In this document: piece by piece, positions 1-9,859 of the stretch
How positions within the stretch are numbered: the stretch's first letter is position 1
How the letters are laid out: every line of letters begins with the position of its first letter
Assembly: GCA_019054805.1 (NCBI GenBank)
Contig: JAHQIY010000004.1
Span: 3,162,001-3,226,000, forward strand
DNA: 64,000 nt
From: Brachionus manjavacas
Taxonomy: Eukaryota; Rotifera; Eurotatoria; Ploima; Brachionidae
Direction of reading: 5' to 3'
Position numbers and translations under genes: made by a program
Notes under the pieces: generated by a model
Seen by the model: the letters and a program-made list of their open reading frames with translations, nothing else
Databases searched by the model: none
What the model was told of the DNA's origin: nothing

Positions 1-577
1 AGGTAGCAATTATACAATGGAGTTGAGTATTCAATATATCTTGATTCGAAACCTTCTTTGTATTCCTTCACCAATCTTTCAACCAATGGAATAGCATGAC
101 TCAGTCCTGTCCCAACATATCTCTCACTCAACTCAAAAAGCCGATTTGAGATTGTTAGTAATTTAAGTTTATTAAAAGCTCCTTGTTGCAAGATGTTGGA
201 GGGAGAATCATATTTTAAGTTAAGGATAGATCTTACTGCTGTGTTCTGAATTGCTTGTAGTTTTTTGATATTTTTTTTCTGAAAATAAATTCAAGCAAGG
301 AAAAGAATAGTCTAAAATTGATCCGAATAAAGATTTAAATAAATTTCCTAGTGTGTTTTGAGTAAGACCCCATTTTTTATTTGACAAAATCTAAATAATA
401 TTTAGCCTTTTGTTTCAGCGTTCTTTAATTTCGTCTACTAGTATATTAAAGTTTAGCTAAGAATCAAATTTAATACCAAGAAACTTGATTTCTTTTTGGC
501 TCACTATTCTGTGTCCATAAATTTTTAAGTTAATTATCACTCTCTTTTTTGTATCTAGAGAAGATTACTGAACACGA
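1..577 (-). pseudogene. 3' fragment of LINE-A ORF2
   Basis: On the minus strand this matches the last part of ORF2 of the LINE at 11319-12503: the region after the reverse-transcriptase motifs that contains the ELSERYVG-like and YTPLCNCY-like segments in the other copies. The reading frame is broken several times, including near positions 270-400. The window starts inside the copy, so its 3' tail is outside. Similarity to the intact copies fades around 540-577. It is a dead retrotransposon remnant, not a host gene. Confidence 0.75.
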
Positions 578-1319
578 CTTTTCTTTAAAATTGTAAAAAA
601 TGTACAGAGGGGACTGCGCCCCCTCCTCTATATTTTGAAGAAAATCCAAATTTTCTAATAGATTATTAAATTGTCTAAAATTGTCAGCTTTTTAAGTTAA
701 CTTTCAGAAAATTTTACTAAATATTTGATTCAAATTGGACAATTAGAGGAATGCTGTAGAGAAAGAAATGGATTGACTATTAGTTACTCTCAATGTGGAT
801 TGACTAAAATTCAATTAGAGGAATGCAATTTTTTAGATTTTCCATTTCACGATCATGATTTCAAATCAATATGAGTTTATTTACACCACTTTTCTTAGCC
901 TTATCTCTTTACGAGATTGATTAATACTTCATTTATTACAAATTAAAATTTTTATAAATTATTTGAAATTTTTTATAAAATTTTATAATAATTTATTTTA
1001 TTCATTTTATCAAATTCAAATAAAAATACAAAGAAGAAAAATATCAAAATACGAAAAATTTATATTTAAAATTTAATTTTAATTTATCAAAAATTTTAAC
1101 AGATTCTCAATAAATAATATTTATGTTATTATAAATAGATAGTTTTAATGTTGAAAACTTTTCAAATTAATTAAATTTTAAATTTTAAATATAAATTTTT
1201 TGATTTAAAGACTTATATTTTTACGGCGAATTTGTTTGCTAGTCGTGTAAAAATATTTCCAAACGATTTTTCACCACTTTCTGTTTTAGCTCCATTTTTT
1301 TTTTACTCTTTTTAATGAA
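578..1319. other. AT-rich intergenic stretch with small inverted repeats
   Basis: No gene seen. A GC-rich hairpin (stem 607-612 with 620-625, GAGGGG/CCCCTC) stands out against the AT background. A loose AT-rich inverted repeat runs from about 1045 to 1212 around the motif TTTATATTTAAAATTT. Both look like debris of transposon ends. Confidence 0.4.
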
Positions 1320-1880
1320 AGACTGAAAATCAGAGAGATAACCCTTATCATTTAGCCATTCCCTGAATTCATTCCATATATTACATTATGGTGTTTTTTT
1401 CTTACAGGATCTTGAGCTGTTAACAAAAGCACTGACATATTCTTTGATCAAATCAATAGTAAGTGTATTTTTGAAGATAACACTATTTTTGAGATATTTT
1501 ATAAATAGTTTATTTAAACGAACTTCTATGTAATCAAGCTTTATTTCATCTAGGAAATTTATCAGAAGACCCGATGGAGTATCATGAGGAAAATTATAAC
1601 TGTACTTAATTAAAATATTTTGGAGAACTTGTAGCCTAGAATGGTTGGTCTTTGAAACTAGAATAGGAATAAAGAAACAATAATCAATAATAAAACCAAT
1701 TAATGTTTTATATATATTAACCAAAGTATTCAAGTAAAGTTTCCTTGACTTTTGTGCCAGAATTTTTAAGACGTTAATACGATCAATGCATCTTGATCTA
1801 ATAAAGCCTACATGCGAGTCGAAGCTAAGGTTTTAATCTAAAGTGATGCCTAGAAATAAAGGCTTTTTTTCATACGGTAT
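1320..1880 (-). pseudogene. LINE ORF2 C-terminal remnant
   Basis: An open stretch at 1386-1733 (minus) and the sequence just upstream to about 1880 translate, across a stop and a frameshift, into a typical non-LTR retrotransposon region after the RT: a FLGITLD-type segment, then an IYKTLIGFIIDY segment and a LQVLQN segment. The order and motifs match the C-terminal part of ORF2 in the Jockey/CR1/I group. It is not a close copy of the other LINEs in the window, so it is either an older or a different lineage. Confidence 0.6.
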
Positions 1881-2258
1881 TTTTTCATAAAATTTTTAAA
1901 GTAAAAGATTTATTTTTACCTGGATTTCCGGAGAAAATGGTATGACTAAATTTTTCGGGGGCCAAAATGAAAATGTTTGAATGTACAATTCTTTATATAA
2001 ATAATTAATAATTAATCAATAAAATATTTTTAATCGGATAATTATTTATAAATAAATTTTTAAAATTATCATTTTATTTATTTATTTATAAAATAATTAA
2101 ATTTAACTTTAAAAAAAATAAAGCTCAAAAAGACAATTTATTTTTACCGAAACAAAACAAATTTCCTGTTCTAAAAGGTACGCTTATTTTAATCTTTGAT
2201 TTTAAATCTGAAGAGTGTACAAAATTCACACCTAGTTATCTGTTCTAATTAATTGCCT

Positions 2259-2272
2259 GAGTATTTATACTC
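2259..2272 (+). promoter_or_regulatory. Palindromic TATA-like element of nanos copy 1
   Basis: The 14-mer GAGTATTTATACTC is nearly self-complementary and contains a TATA-box-like core. It lies 72 bp upstream of the ATG in all four Nanos copies (also 16347-16360, 26261-26274, 39387-39400) and is unchanged in each. A core promoter is the simplest reading, but this is inference from position and conservation only. Confidence 0.5.
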
Positions 2273-2343
2273 TTGAATTGCTGAGTTTGAATAAAATCAA
2301 AACTTAATTTAATTAACTTGAATAAAATAAAACAAATTGAGCA

Positions 2344-2895
2344 ATGGAATACATTAACCAAAGAAACATTAACAGCAGCAGCGGCATTAGTCTGGTCTCT
2401 GGGCTACAGCAATTTGTTGATTCGATCATCACTAAAGAACATCATTTTCAAGGTAATCAAATAAGAAAAACCAACAGTTCTTGTTCAGTGTCACCAAATT
2501 CTTCAGTTGACTCATCCTTGTCTTCATCTTCAGTCTCAAACAGCTTTTCATCTCAAGACTATTTTATCCCAAATGGTCAGTGCAAAATGAGACCATCCGA
2601 AATGATCAAATTTGATTTGGCAAAATATGCTACCAAAAGTGCTCGTATTTTGCAAAAGAATCCAAGCAAGCAAATAATTTGCACATTTTGTAAAACAAAC
2701 GGAGAGCCAGAGCACATCTACAAATCTCATACAATCAAGAATATTCAAGGCCGAGTAACTTGCCCATTGCTGAAAGAGTATGTTTGTCCAGCTTGCGGTC
2801 AATCAGGCGAAAATGCACACACAATCACTTATTGTAAAAAATTCAAGGCACAAAAGCGAAATAGAATTTTGAGCGAATTTCAATTAAATAATTGA
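2344..2895 (+). CDS. nanos: Nanos-type zinc-finger protein, copy 1
   Basis: An intact 183-residue ORF with a C-terminal Nanos zinc finger. The first CCHC is C113, C116, H129, C140 and the second is C148, C151, H159, C164, with spacing C-X2-C-X12-H-X10-C and C-X2-C-X7-H-X4-C, which is the family signature. Residues 44-71 are serine-rich. Nanos proteins are cytoplasmic translational repressors that act with Pumilio on germline mRNAs; that role is family knowledge. The vertebrate NOT1-binding motif is not visible. The ORF has no intron. A TATA-like element lies 72 bp upstream and an AATAAA lies at 3032-3037. Copy 1 differs from the others at a few residues, for example K31 where the others have R. 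Confidence 0.9.
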   Translation: MEYINQRNINSSSGISLVSGLQQFVDSIITKEHHFQGNQIRKTNSSCSVSPNSSVDSSLSSSSVSNSFSSQDYFIPNGQCKMRPSEMIKFDLAKYATKSARILQKNPSKQIICTFCKTNGEPEHIYKSHTIKNIQGRVTCPLLKEYVCPACGQSGENAHTITYCKKFKAQKRNRILSEFQLNN

Positions 2896-3031
2896 ATATT
2901 AATTTATTTTTTTATATTCTATCAATTTTGTGTATTTTGAATATTTTGAAAAATGAATTTTTATTTGAATTGCTTTTTGAACATTAAATTTTTCGAATTT
3001 ATCTTACTTATTTTAAATTTTATCTTTTAAC

Positions 3032-3037
3032 AATAAA
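3032..3037 (+). terminator. Polyadenylation signal of nanos copy 1
   Basis: AATAAA lies 137 bp after the Nanos stop codon, and the same hexamer is conserved in the 3' flank of the other copies. It is the likely cleavage and polyadenylation signal. Confidence 0.55.
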
Positions 3038-3140
3038 GTTTATTATTCTAAATTTTTCTATAAAATAAATTTCAAGCCACAAGACTAAATTTAGTGTCAA
3101 TAATGAATCTTATTAATCTGAAAATTATTTGTGAATTAAA

Positions 3141-3694
3141 TTATTTATTTTTTTAAATCAATCTGACTTATTCAAAAATCATCTTTATTTATTAATCAGA
3201 AATATTGACTTAATCACAAAAAGAATAAATAATTTTTTTTAAAAAATCCACCTAAGGCAACATTCAAATTAAAGATTTTTCAAAAAGGATCACACATCAA
3301 TTGTATCAATTCATAAATATTTAAAATATTTATTTTTAAATTTACTTCTACTATTTATCACAGTAATGTTAAAAAGGATAGCATTATCTTTATTTTTACA
3401 ATTATCCTTGGATTTCTTAATAATTTTTTTTCGAAAAAATTAAAAAAACAATAAATAAAAAGTCTAGATCTATTGTAATGAAAAAGATTGGTTTTGTTTT
3501 TTGAAAAAAAAAGAATGAAAATTATTAATTTTTTTTATAGTGAAAAAGTAAAGAATGAGTCAAAACTTATCTCTTTTCGATTAAATTGGAATATAATCGT
3601 CAGAGATCCCGAAAATCAGGAAGATATTTTTGAAGTTTTTATTTTTGAGAAAGAAAAATCTTTATAAAAAACAACTTTTTTTTACTTGTGACAC
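3141..3694. other. AT-rich spacer
   Basis: The first part is a degraded continuation of the Nanos 3' flank. I see no coding signal in the rest, only A- and T-runs. Confidence 0.4.
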
Positions 3695-3963
3695 TACCGT
3701 ATTTCCTCAAATAGAAGAAAGTTCGGTCATCAAAGGATTTCTTCTATTCGAAAATTTTTCACTCCCAAAATGTGACTCAATTACAAGAAATTAAAAGCTA
3801 TTTTTTCTTCTATTATTGTTTTACATGAGAGATGATTCATAAATTTTCTTTTAAACAAGACACATATTCCCTAGAAAAATAACTCAAATAAAGGAAAATT
3901 TTTGACTGAAATACAAGCAAGTTTCTTCTATTTGTGGTTACTTCTATTTGAGGAAATACGGTA
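3695..3963. mobile_element. 265-bp MITE with TA target duplication
   Basis: The ends are inverted copies of CCGTATTTCCTCAAATAGAAG, and the element is flanked by TA on both sides (3695-3696 and 3962-3963). It encodes nothing. Small size, terminal inverted repeats and a TA duplication fit a non-autonomous Tc1/mariner-type element. Overlapping short ORFs here are by-products of the repeat. Confidence 0.75.
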
Positions 3964-5600
3964 AATTTTTTAATTTTACCCACATTTGTTTGGACAAGCC
4001 CATTAGCAATTTTCTTCATTTGCGCGCCACATTGATCACACAATTTTGTTTTACAATTACTTCTACATTGTTTGCCTCCAATCTTGCTCTTTTTGAAACT
4101 GGTTCCTCTTCTTCAACGTCAGATTCACTAGACTGAATGCCTTTTGGAACAGCGTTAAAAGCTTGTGTTTCATTCGGTTTTTTTCAGTGCGTTAGCAGTA
4201 TTTAACGGTCTGCCTTTTTACGGTTCGATTGAATTGGAACATTCATTCCTCCTGTCTCAAAATTGCACTTTTTTTTCCGAGCTGCTATTGCTATTTGATG
4301 ATGACACTTGTAATTTTTCAGCCAGTACCAATAACTAAAACTACTCAGTGTCCAATTATTTTCGTCGTATTTGACTTTATGTACGCTGAAAACACATTTG
4401 TTCTTTTTGTCGAAATTTGACCAATTTTTCTCGCGCAATTTTTGGTTGAAAACTTTAAATGCTTCTTTTGTGATGTCTAGTTTTTCGTCAGCGTTGATAT
4501 CGTAGTAATTGTCTTCTTTCAGGTGAATAATAGTCTTTTTTGACAATTCCATTTGTAAGCTTCAATTAAATCAGAATTGCTTATAATTGGAAAATCGTAA
4601 AAAACCTTGCGATTCAAATTCTGAACTGAATTGACTTCGTTTGTAAGTGGATCAGTCAACGTTAATGTTGTAGAACGCTCGATTGTCCACTCTTTCACAA
4701 TATTCTCGCAACACTCGGTCAAAAAAGGGATCAAACCAAACCGCTTTTTATCCAATGCCATCTAAATTTTGTCATGGATAGATTTAAGAGCATTACTTGT
4801 ACTTAGTAGACCTGGTGTTTGGCCTTCAAACCATCCGTTATGACCATCTTGACACCATTGATCCTGGAAGTAGTCTAGTAAAACGTCTGAATTACTGTAC
4901 CATTTACTTTTACCATTTACCCACTTTTCTTTGAATAATTCGACCGCTGTCGCAAACAAATTAGTATCAATAATTTTTTGAATTTGCTTAATATCGTAGA
5001 TAATTCTATCTTTTTGAACTTTGCTGATCGATTTCATGTGAGTTTGAATAACGCGATAAACATGAGTCCAACAATTCACACGTAATTTGAGGTCAAAAAC
5101 TCGCTTGAAACCGTTCGTAATTGCTGTTGCATTATCTGCGATCAAATTTGTGAATTCGATTGGCTTATCGTTCACTTTTTTGAACGTTTCTTTGATAGAA
5201 GAAAAGAAAAAAGCAAAACCGTTCTCTGTTTCGTCTCTAGTGACTGCGATTCCAACTGGATGAAGTTGCTTGCTTCAATCGGTTGTACAGCCAGTAATAA
5301 TCGGGAAATTTTCGTACGTTAATTTGTACGTGGCATCGCTCAATAAATGTTGGCTTTTTTCGGCGAATTTAATAAAACGCTTTGTTGTTAAAAAAATTTG
5401 GAATTTTTGTGTAAGAACAGTTTTATATTCGAATTTTCTAACAAAAATTTGATCTTCGGCTAAGGTGCAACTTGAACGTTCTTCGCACCATATCTTCAAT
5501 TCGTTCATTGAAATTTTCCGCTTCTAACAATAAAAGTCGTTTGCCAATGATGAAATATTTAATTTTCCAACTTTTTAGCTATTTATTATTTATTTGTTTC
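3964..5600 (-). pseudogene. Broken MULE transposase with SWIM finger
   Basis: Consecutive minus-strand pieces (5508-5275, 5274-4762, 4761-4519, then 4552-4202 in another frame) read as one MULE-type transposase. The LLSDATYKL segment carries the first catalytic Asp, LIADNAT the second, followed by NCWTHVYR with the C-X2-H motif. The STSNALKSIH segment is near the usual third acidic position, but with K where E is expected. The SFSYWYWLKNYKCHHQIAIA segment resembles a SWIM finger that has lost its first two Cys. Stops at 5275-5277 and 4762-4764 are in frame, and a frameshift occurs near 4540. The FLYWCH/WRKY-like N-terminus is missing here; a related piece is at 16527-16949. Confidence 0.8.
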
Positions 5601-6413
5601 CTTGTTTGATCATAGCTTTTTCTCCCCAATTCATATATTCGCCTATCAGGTTTTGTTTTAAGACTGTAATTGATTTCTTAATTAAATTCAATCTGTTCAT
5701 AATTATTTACTATTTTTTAAATCTGAATTAGACCATTTCTTAATCTTCTTAAAAATCAAATTAGTTAAATTTATCCTTAACAAACTTTGTTGATAAACCA
5801 AGTCACGAACTTATGGAATAAACTTTGTTGCTCTTCAGTGAACTCTCTCAAGCTCATTTATGTCTTTTTCTAAATAAGGAAATCTTCAAGAAATGTTATC
5901 AAATTGATGGCTTTTAATTAATCTTACATAAATACATCCAATGACTCACATTCTCGGAGCTATTCATATACTATGCTAACACTTCTCTTTTTTTTTCGTA
6001 GCGCTTCAGCGTATTCGGCTATATCATTTAATTGGTTTTCTAAAATGCTGGCTGAACTAGACATTTTATTTTATTTTCCATTGTTTTTTTAAAAAAATTT
6101 TGCTTATTAATAGATCCAAAAATTTATTAATTAAAGAAAATTTAATTAAAAAGTGTCAAAGATAAAAAATTGTGGTACTTTGTTTTAAATTAGGATTCAA
6201 TTTTTAATAAAAAGTGAAGTTTTAATCAAATAAGTGTCAATAAATAAAAATTAGTGTTCTTTTATTTAATTTGGTGTCAGATTAAATTTGAGTTTTTTAA
6301 AACAGTAAAAGCAAAAGCAAAATTTGAAAATTTGTCGTTTGGCTTAGCAAATTTGAAAAACCAAAATTTAATTAATAGCGTCATCACGTGATTTAAAAAC
6401 CGTTGAAAGTTGT
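5601..6413. other. Non-coding stretch, probable LINE-A 5' UTR at right
   Basis: No gene seen. From about 6150 the sequence has several loose repeats of AAGTGTCAA-type motifs and leads into LINE-A ORF1. This is probably the element's 5' untranslated promoter region, but the 5' end cannot be fixed because no second full 5' end is present for comparison. Confidence 0.35.
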
Positions 6414-7628
6414 GTGTTGGCAATGTCGCTCAACAAAACAAACCAAAACCGACGGTGGATATTTAAAAATTCGGTCAAGCTAAACTTGAAGAGGTTAGAC
6501 AAACCGATTAGCCATAAAGTCTTATTTAGTGCACTTGATGTCGTCCTGAACCAAGTGAGAAATGATGCGATCACAAGTATCGACAATTTCTCTTCAAACA
6601 AAGTTTGGATAATAGAGTTTGCTGCTTTTAATGTTGCCAAAGTTTTCGATCGTGACATCAATATCAATGGAACCATTTTCAGACTTGAAGATGCAAATAA
6701 AGTCCCGGATCTCAGAAGGTATTGTACTTTTCGATTTCACTTCTTGCCCTCTGATTTCGAGAATCATAGACTTGGAACCTTCTTTAACGCTGTTCGAATT
6801 GATGGACTCAATATTGAACACATTACCGAAGAAAAATATAAAGATAGACCCGAGAGGAAAAATGGTGTCAGAAGGGTGAGAATATCATTTCCAAAAGAAG
6901 TTGAGAATATAATTGGAAGCTTGTCAGGCCCCACAATAATGTATGGTTTAAAGTGTCTTGTGTCAATTGTTGGACAAAAGCAGAAATGCTATTTTTGTGA
7001 TGATGAAGGACACAACATTGCTAAATGCCCTGTCAAAGGATCACTATGCGAAAATTGTCATCAGAAAGGACATTTGACAAAAAAATGCTCCATTGCCAAA
7101 AAGCTTAAGTCGCTTGAAAGGAAAAAGATTGACTACAATGATCTTTACATTGACCAAGAAGAAACGCAATCATTATTTGAAGTTTACCAAAAAGATAATG
7201 ATGAAAATGTGATGCCAAAAACACCTGGATATCAGCCAACAAATTTCAATGACGTAATATCCCAAATTAGCCCAAAAGACCTTAAAACTCCAGTTTTAGA
7301 AGAAGCTTTGGTAAGTCGTTTAAACGATTTTCTACCAATATGCGAGTCACCTGTCAATGTACGCTCAATTGATCAGAATGAGACTGAGAATTTTTTCCAA
7401 ACCAGAAATCAAACCAAGAGACTTCCCGAATCTGATCTAAATGAAAAAGAGCTCACCGAAAATGAATCAAAGAAACCATTAGTTGTCTTAGAAAATCAAA
7501 ACGACAGTACCTTGGAGTCTGAATCAAACAGTTCAACAACTGAATGTTCAATTCAAGTAGATCAATCATCTAACGAAATTGGTCAGCAAACTGCCAGTCA
7601 AAATAGCATTGAAGAAAATTTAGAATGA
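6414..7628 (+). CDS. LINE-A ORF1 (CCHC nucleic-acid-binding protein)
   Basis: An intact ORF of 404 residues. An ATG nine bases further on (6423) is an equally good start. About residues 193-206 and 212-225 form two zinc knuckles of the form C-X2-C-X4-H-X4-C (CYFCDDEGHNIAKC and CENCHQKGHLTKKC), typical of ORF1/Gag-like proteins of Jockey- and I-group LINEs, which coat the element RNA and carry it in retrotransposition. The C-terminal third is acidic and Ser/Asn/Gln-rich. The stop codon overlaps the ORF2 start as ATGA (7625-7628), suggesting termination-reinitiation of translation. Confidence 0.85.
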   Translation: MLAMSLNKTNQNRRWIFKNSVKLNLKRLDKPISHKVLFSALDVVLNQVRNDAITSIDNFSSNKVWIIEFAAFNVAKVFDRDININGTIFRLEDANKVPDLRRYCTFRFHFLPSDFENHRLGTFFNAVRIDGLNIEHITEEKYKDRPERKNGVRRVRISFPKEVENIIGSLSGPTIMYGLKCLVSIVGQKQKCYFCDDEGHNIAKCPVKGSLCENCHQKGHLTKKCSIAKKLKSLERKKIDYNDLYIDQEETQSLFEVYQKDNDENVMPKTPGYQPTNFNDVISQISPKDLKTPVLEEALVSRLNDFLPICESPVNVRSIDQNETENFFQTRNQTKRLPESDLNEKELTENESKKPLVVLENQNDSTLESESNSSTTECSIQVDQSSNEIGQQTASQNSIEENLE

Positions 7629-8701
7629 ACAAGAAGATAAATAAATCAACTTTAAGAACAAAACCTCTTAATAAAACAAGGTTAGTAATTACACACTGGA
7701 ATTGTCTTCATTTACCTAGCAGGGTTCATCTCTTAGCCAATTTTTTTGCTCAAAAATGTCCCGACATTGTTTTGCTCAATGAACTAAAGATAGATTTAAG
7801 TGAGGCAAATATTTATCTTGATTTTCACAATTATCAATTCATAACAAAACCACGCAACAAGAATGGAGGAGGAGTAGCAATTTTAATTAAAGAAGGAATT
7901 GAATTTATACAAGATTTCTCTTATGAGGAATTCAATTCCGAACTCCTTTGTATAAAAATGAACTTAGCAAAGAATAATGAATTGTTTATATTCAGTCTTT
8001 ATAATCCTTCATATCCTTCGTTTATATTCAGTCATCATTCCCAATAGGCTTCTGAACTTCGAGTTTTTTAAAACTGTTAATAAAAAATGTAGAAACTACA
8101 TTTTAGGTGGTGTTCTTAACGCCAGAACAAAGCAAATAGGCTGCGTAGGGGAAAATGAAAACGGCATAATGTTGGAAAGAATAATCAATGAGTTAGACTT
8201 AACAAGTGGACCATTCTGGAAAAAAATTATAAATTTAGATCAAAAAAAGGATCAAATTTAATCCCAAATTTGTTTTTAAATGACAAGGAATTCAAAACTA
8301 ATGAAGAAAAGGGAAAATGCTTTGGAGAACTCCCATCTTCAATATTTAGTCCTAATTCTGATTTAATAGATCGTGATAAAGATTTCGAAATACTTAATTC
8401 TAACTCTGAATTCTTTAGAAATTATGATCAGTCTAATTTTAATGATCCAATTTGCTTAAATGAATTAATTATGGCTCTAAAAAGATTGAAAAATGAAGCG
8501 GCATCAGGACCTGACCAAATTCATAATCTAATGTTAAAAAACTTACCTAGTAATTCATTAATAGAAATTATAGAACTTTTTAATTTATCTCTTCGAGAAG
8601 GTAGAGTCCCTAAAGCATGGAAAACATCGAATATTACTATGATTCAAAAAAAAGCCTCTTCTTTACAAGATCCTTTAAATTATAGACCAATTAGTATAAC
8701 G
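7625..8701 (+). pseudogene. LINE-A ORF2, endonuclease part and start of RT (broken)
   Basis: ORF2 begins with an APE-type endonuclease: an ITHWNCLHLPSR segment, then VLLNELK with the conserved Glu, then FSLYNP. It breaks by frameshift near 8030. The next piece (7977-8261 frame) has GGVLNA where the intact relative at 34.1 kb has GGDLNA, so a catalytic Asp is changed. At about 8205 the sequence jumps from INELDL to PFWKKI, deleting roughly 190 residues including the SDH motif. A third frame (8270 on) gives the pre-RT region and the YRPISITSCL segment, where the MULE is inserted. Confidence 0.85.
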
Positions 8702-8710
8702 AGTTGTTTA

Positions 8711-8970
8711 GGGAACATATCGATCCATAGAAAAAATGTTAATAGAAAAAAGACAAATTTTTCGTCGAAATCTTCCATAGAAAATTATTACATAGAAAAA
8801 TTTACATAGAAAAGTATTACATAGAAAAATTGACATAGATAATTATAACATAGAAAAAAGTCCATAGAAATTTTATAGTAGAAAATTAGCATATTTTTTT
8901 TATAGTAATTCTTTTTCAAAACATATTTTAATATTTAATTTTTTTTGATACTTTTGCATCTAATAGATTT
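8711..8970. repeat. Left long terminal inverted repeat of the MULE
   Basis: Rich in repeated CATAGAAAA motifs spaced about 15-25 bp apart. It mirrors 11070-11309 almost base for base in its outer 190 bp. Such subterminal repeats are usual transposase-binding sites in DNA transposons; binding here is inferred. Confidence 0.85.
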
Positions 8971-9079
8971 AAATAAATTCAAAAATAATTAAGCCAAAAT
9001 TTTTTTTTTTCTTTTTTTTCTTTTTTGTCTCTATTTTTCTATATTTTTATTATTTAAAATATACTTCAAAGATTAATAA

Positions 9080-9385
9080 ATGGAAGAAAAATTTAACAGT
9101 CTTAGAATCGCTGAAGCATCACCTATTAGATTACGAAACCGAAATATTCCCCGTGATTGTTTTCTAGATAATTCAAAACCCAATAAGAAAATTGAATCAA
9201 GTCAAGATTCAGAAAATACTGGTAGAGATCATACAATTAATCCAATTTTATCCAGTGCGTGCAAAACTTCACTAAGTAGCCATCTAATTGTCGATTATAG
9301 TGACACTGAATCTACATACAGTCAAACAGATAATGATGAATGCCTTGAACAAGAATTTTATGAAGAAGATGAATTAGATGCATAA
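9080..9385 (+). CDS. MULE-encoded acidic protein or transposase N-terminus
   Basis: A 101-residue ORF, Ser- and acid-rich at the C-terminus, with no domain I recognise. Its TAA stop (9383-9385) is followed by AAT and then the ATG of the FLYWCH ORF in the same frame. It may be the N-terminal part of one transposase split by a nonsense codon, or a separate small accessory protein. Comparison with an intact family member would decide. Confidence 0.5.
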   Translation: MEEKFNSLRIAEASPIRLRNRNIPRDCFLDNSKPNKKIESSQDSENTGRDHTINPILSSACKTSLSSHLIVDYSDTESTYSQTDNDECLEQEFYEEDELDA

Positions 9386-9388
9386 AAT

Positions 9389-9859
9389 ATGTCAAACAAG
9401 TCTGAGCCGCCAGAGTCTAATTTGAGCACCGAAGCACCCATTTTTGTTCTAACGAAACAAGAAAAGCCAAAAATGATTTTTAAAAATTTTGAATATGTAC
9501 AGGAAAAAAAATATAAAAATTTAGTTTATTGGAAGTGTTCGGTATACATTCCAGTTCAATGTAAGGCAAGGGTACACACTGATGAAAATAATAAAATTGT
9601 TAGGATTAAAAATGATTTTCATTTTCACGAGGATGAAATGGTAAATTATGAAGACAGAATAAGTAAATATAAAATCGGTAGTGAGATAAAAGCAAGGGCT
9701 GTACTTACTAATGAGAAGCCAAGGACAATTATTAAAGATATTTTTGGTAACGTAAATGTTAAAGATGCTTCTTCACTGCCTCCAATGCATAATTTTAAAC
9801 AACAGATAGATAGGAAAAGAAAAAAAGAAACTGATTTTTGTAAAGAGCCAAAGCTTTAA
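9389..9859 (+). pseudogene. MULE transposase, FLYWCH domain part
   Basis: A 156-residue ORF with a FLYWCH-type zinc finger at about residues 18-83: a Y-W-x-C core (LVYWKCSVYIPVQCKARVH) followed by FHFHED, the His-x-His pair. FLYWCH fingers are found at the N-terminus of many animal MULE transposases, where they bind DNA. The frame is lost near 9840-9855, and the catalytic part continues in another frame with a small overlap. That is a single frameshift and makes this copy non-autonomous unless ribosomes slip there. Confidence 0.85.

Larger units (their letters stand above)
1985..3140 (+). repeat. Nanos repeat unit, copy 1
   Basis: This segment is shared, in parts, with 14735-15082 plus 15580-16520, with 25101-26430 and with 38626-39660. 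It includes the upstream region, the Nanos ORF and the 3' flank. Copy 1 is the most diverged outside the ORF: its 3' flank beyond the polyadenylation signal aligns with copy 3 only with many changes, and its far upstream part resembles copy 4 (shared AATATTTTTAATCGGA-like block). Outer limits are judged by eye. Confidence 0.7.

Noticed and set aside
2548-2802. 84-residue ORF antisense to Nanos copy 1, repeated antisense to copies 2-4
   Set aside because: It is the shadow of the conserved Nanos frame. Its conservation follows from that of Nanos, and it has no features of its own.
6368-6879. Several ORFs overlapping LINE-A ORF1 in other frames
   Set aside because: The 404-residue frame with two zinc knuckles is the real one.
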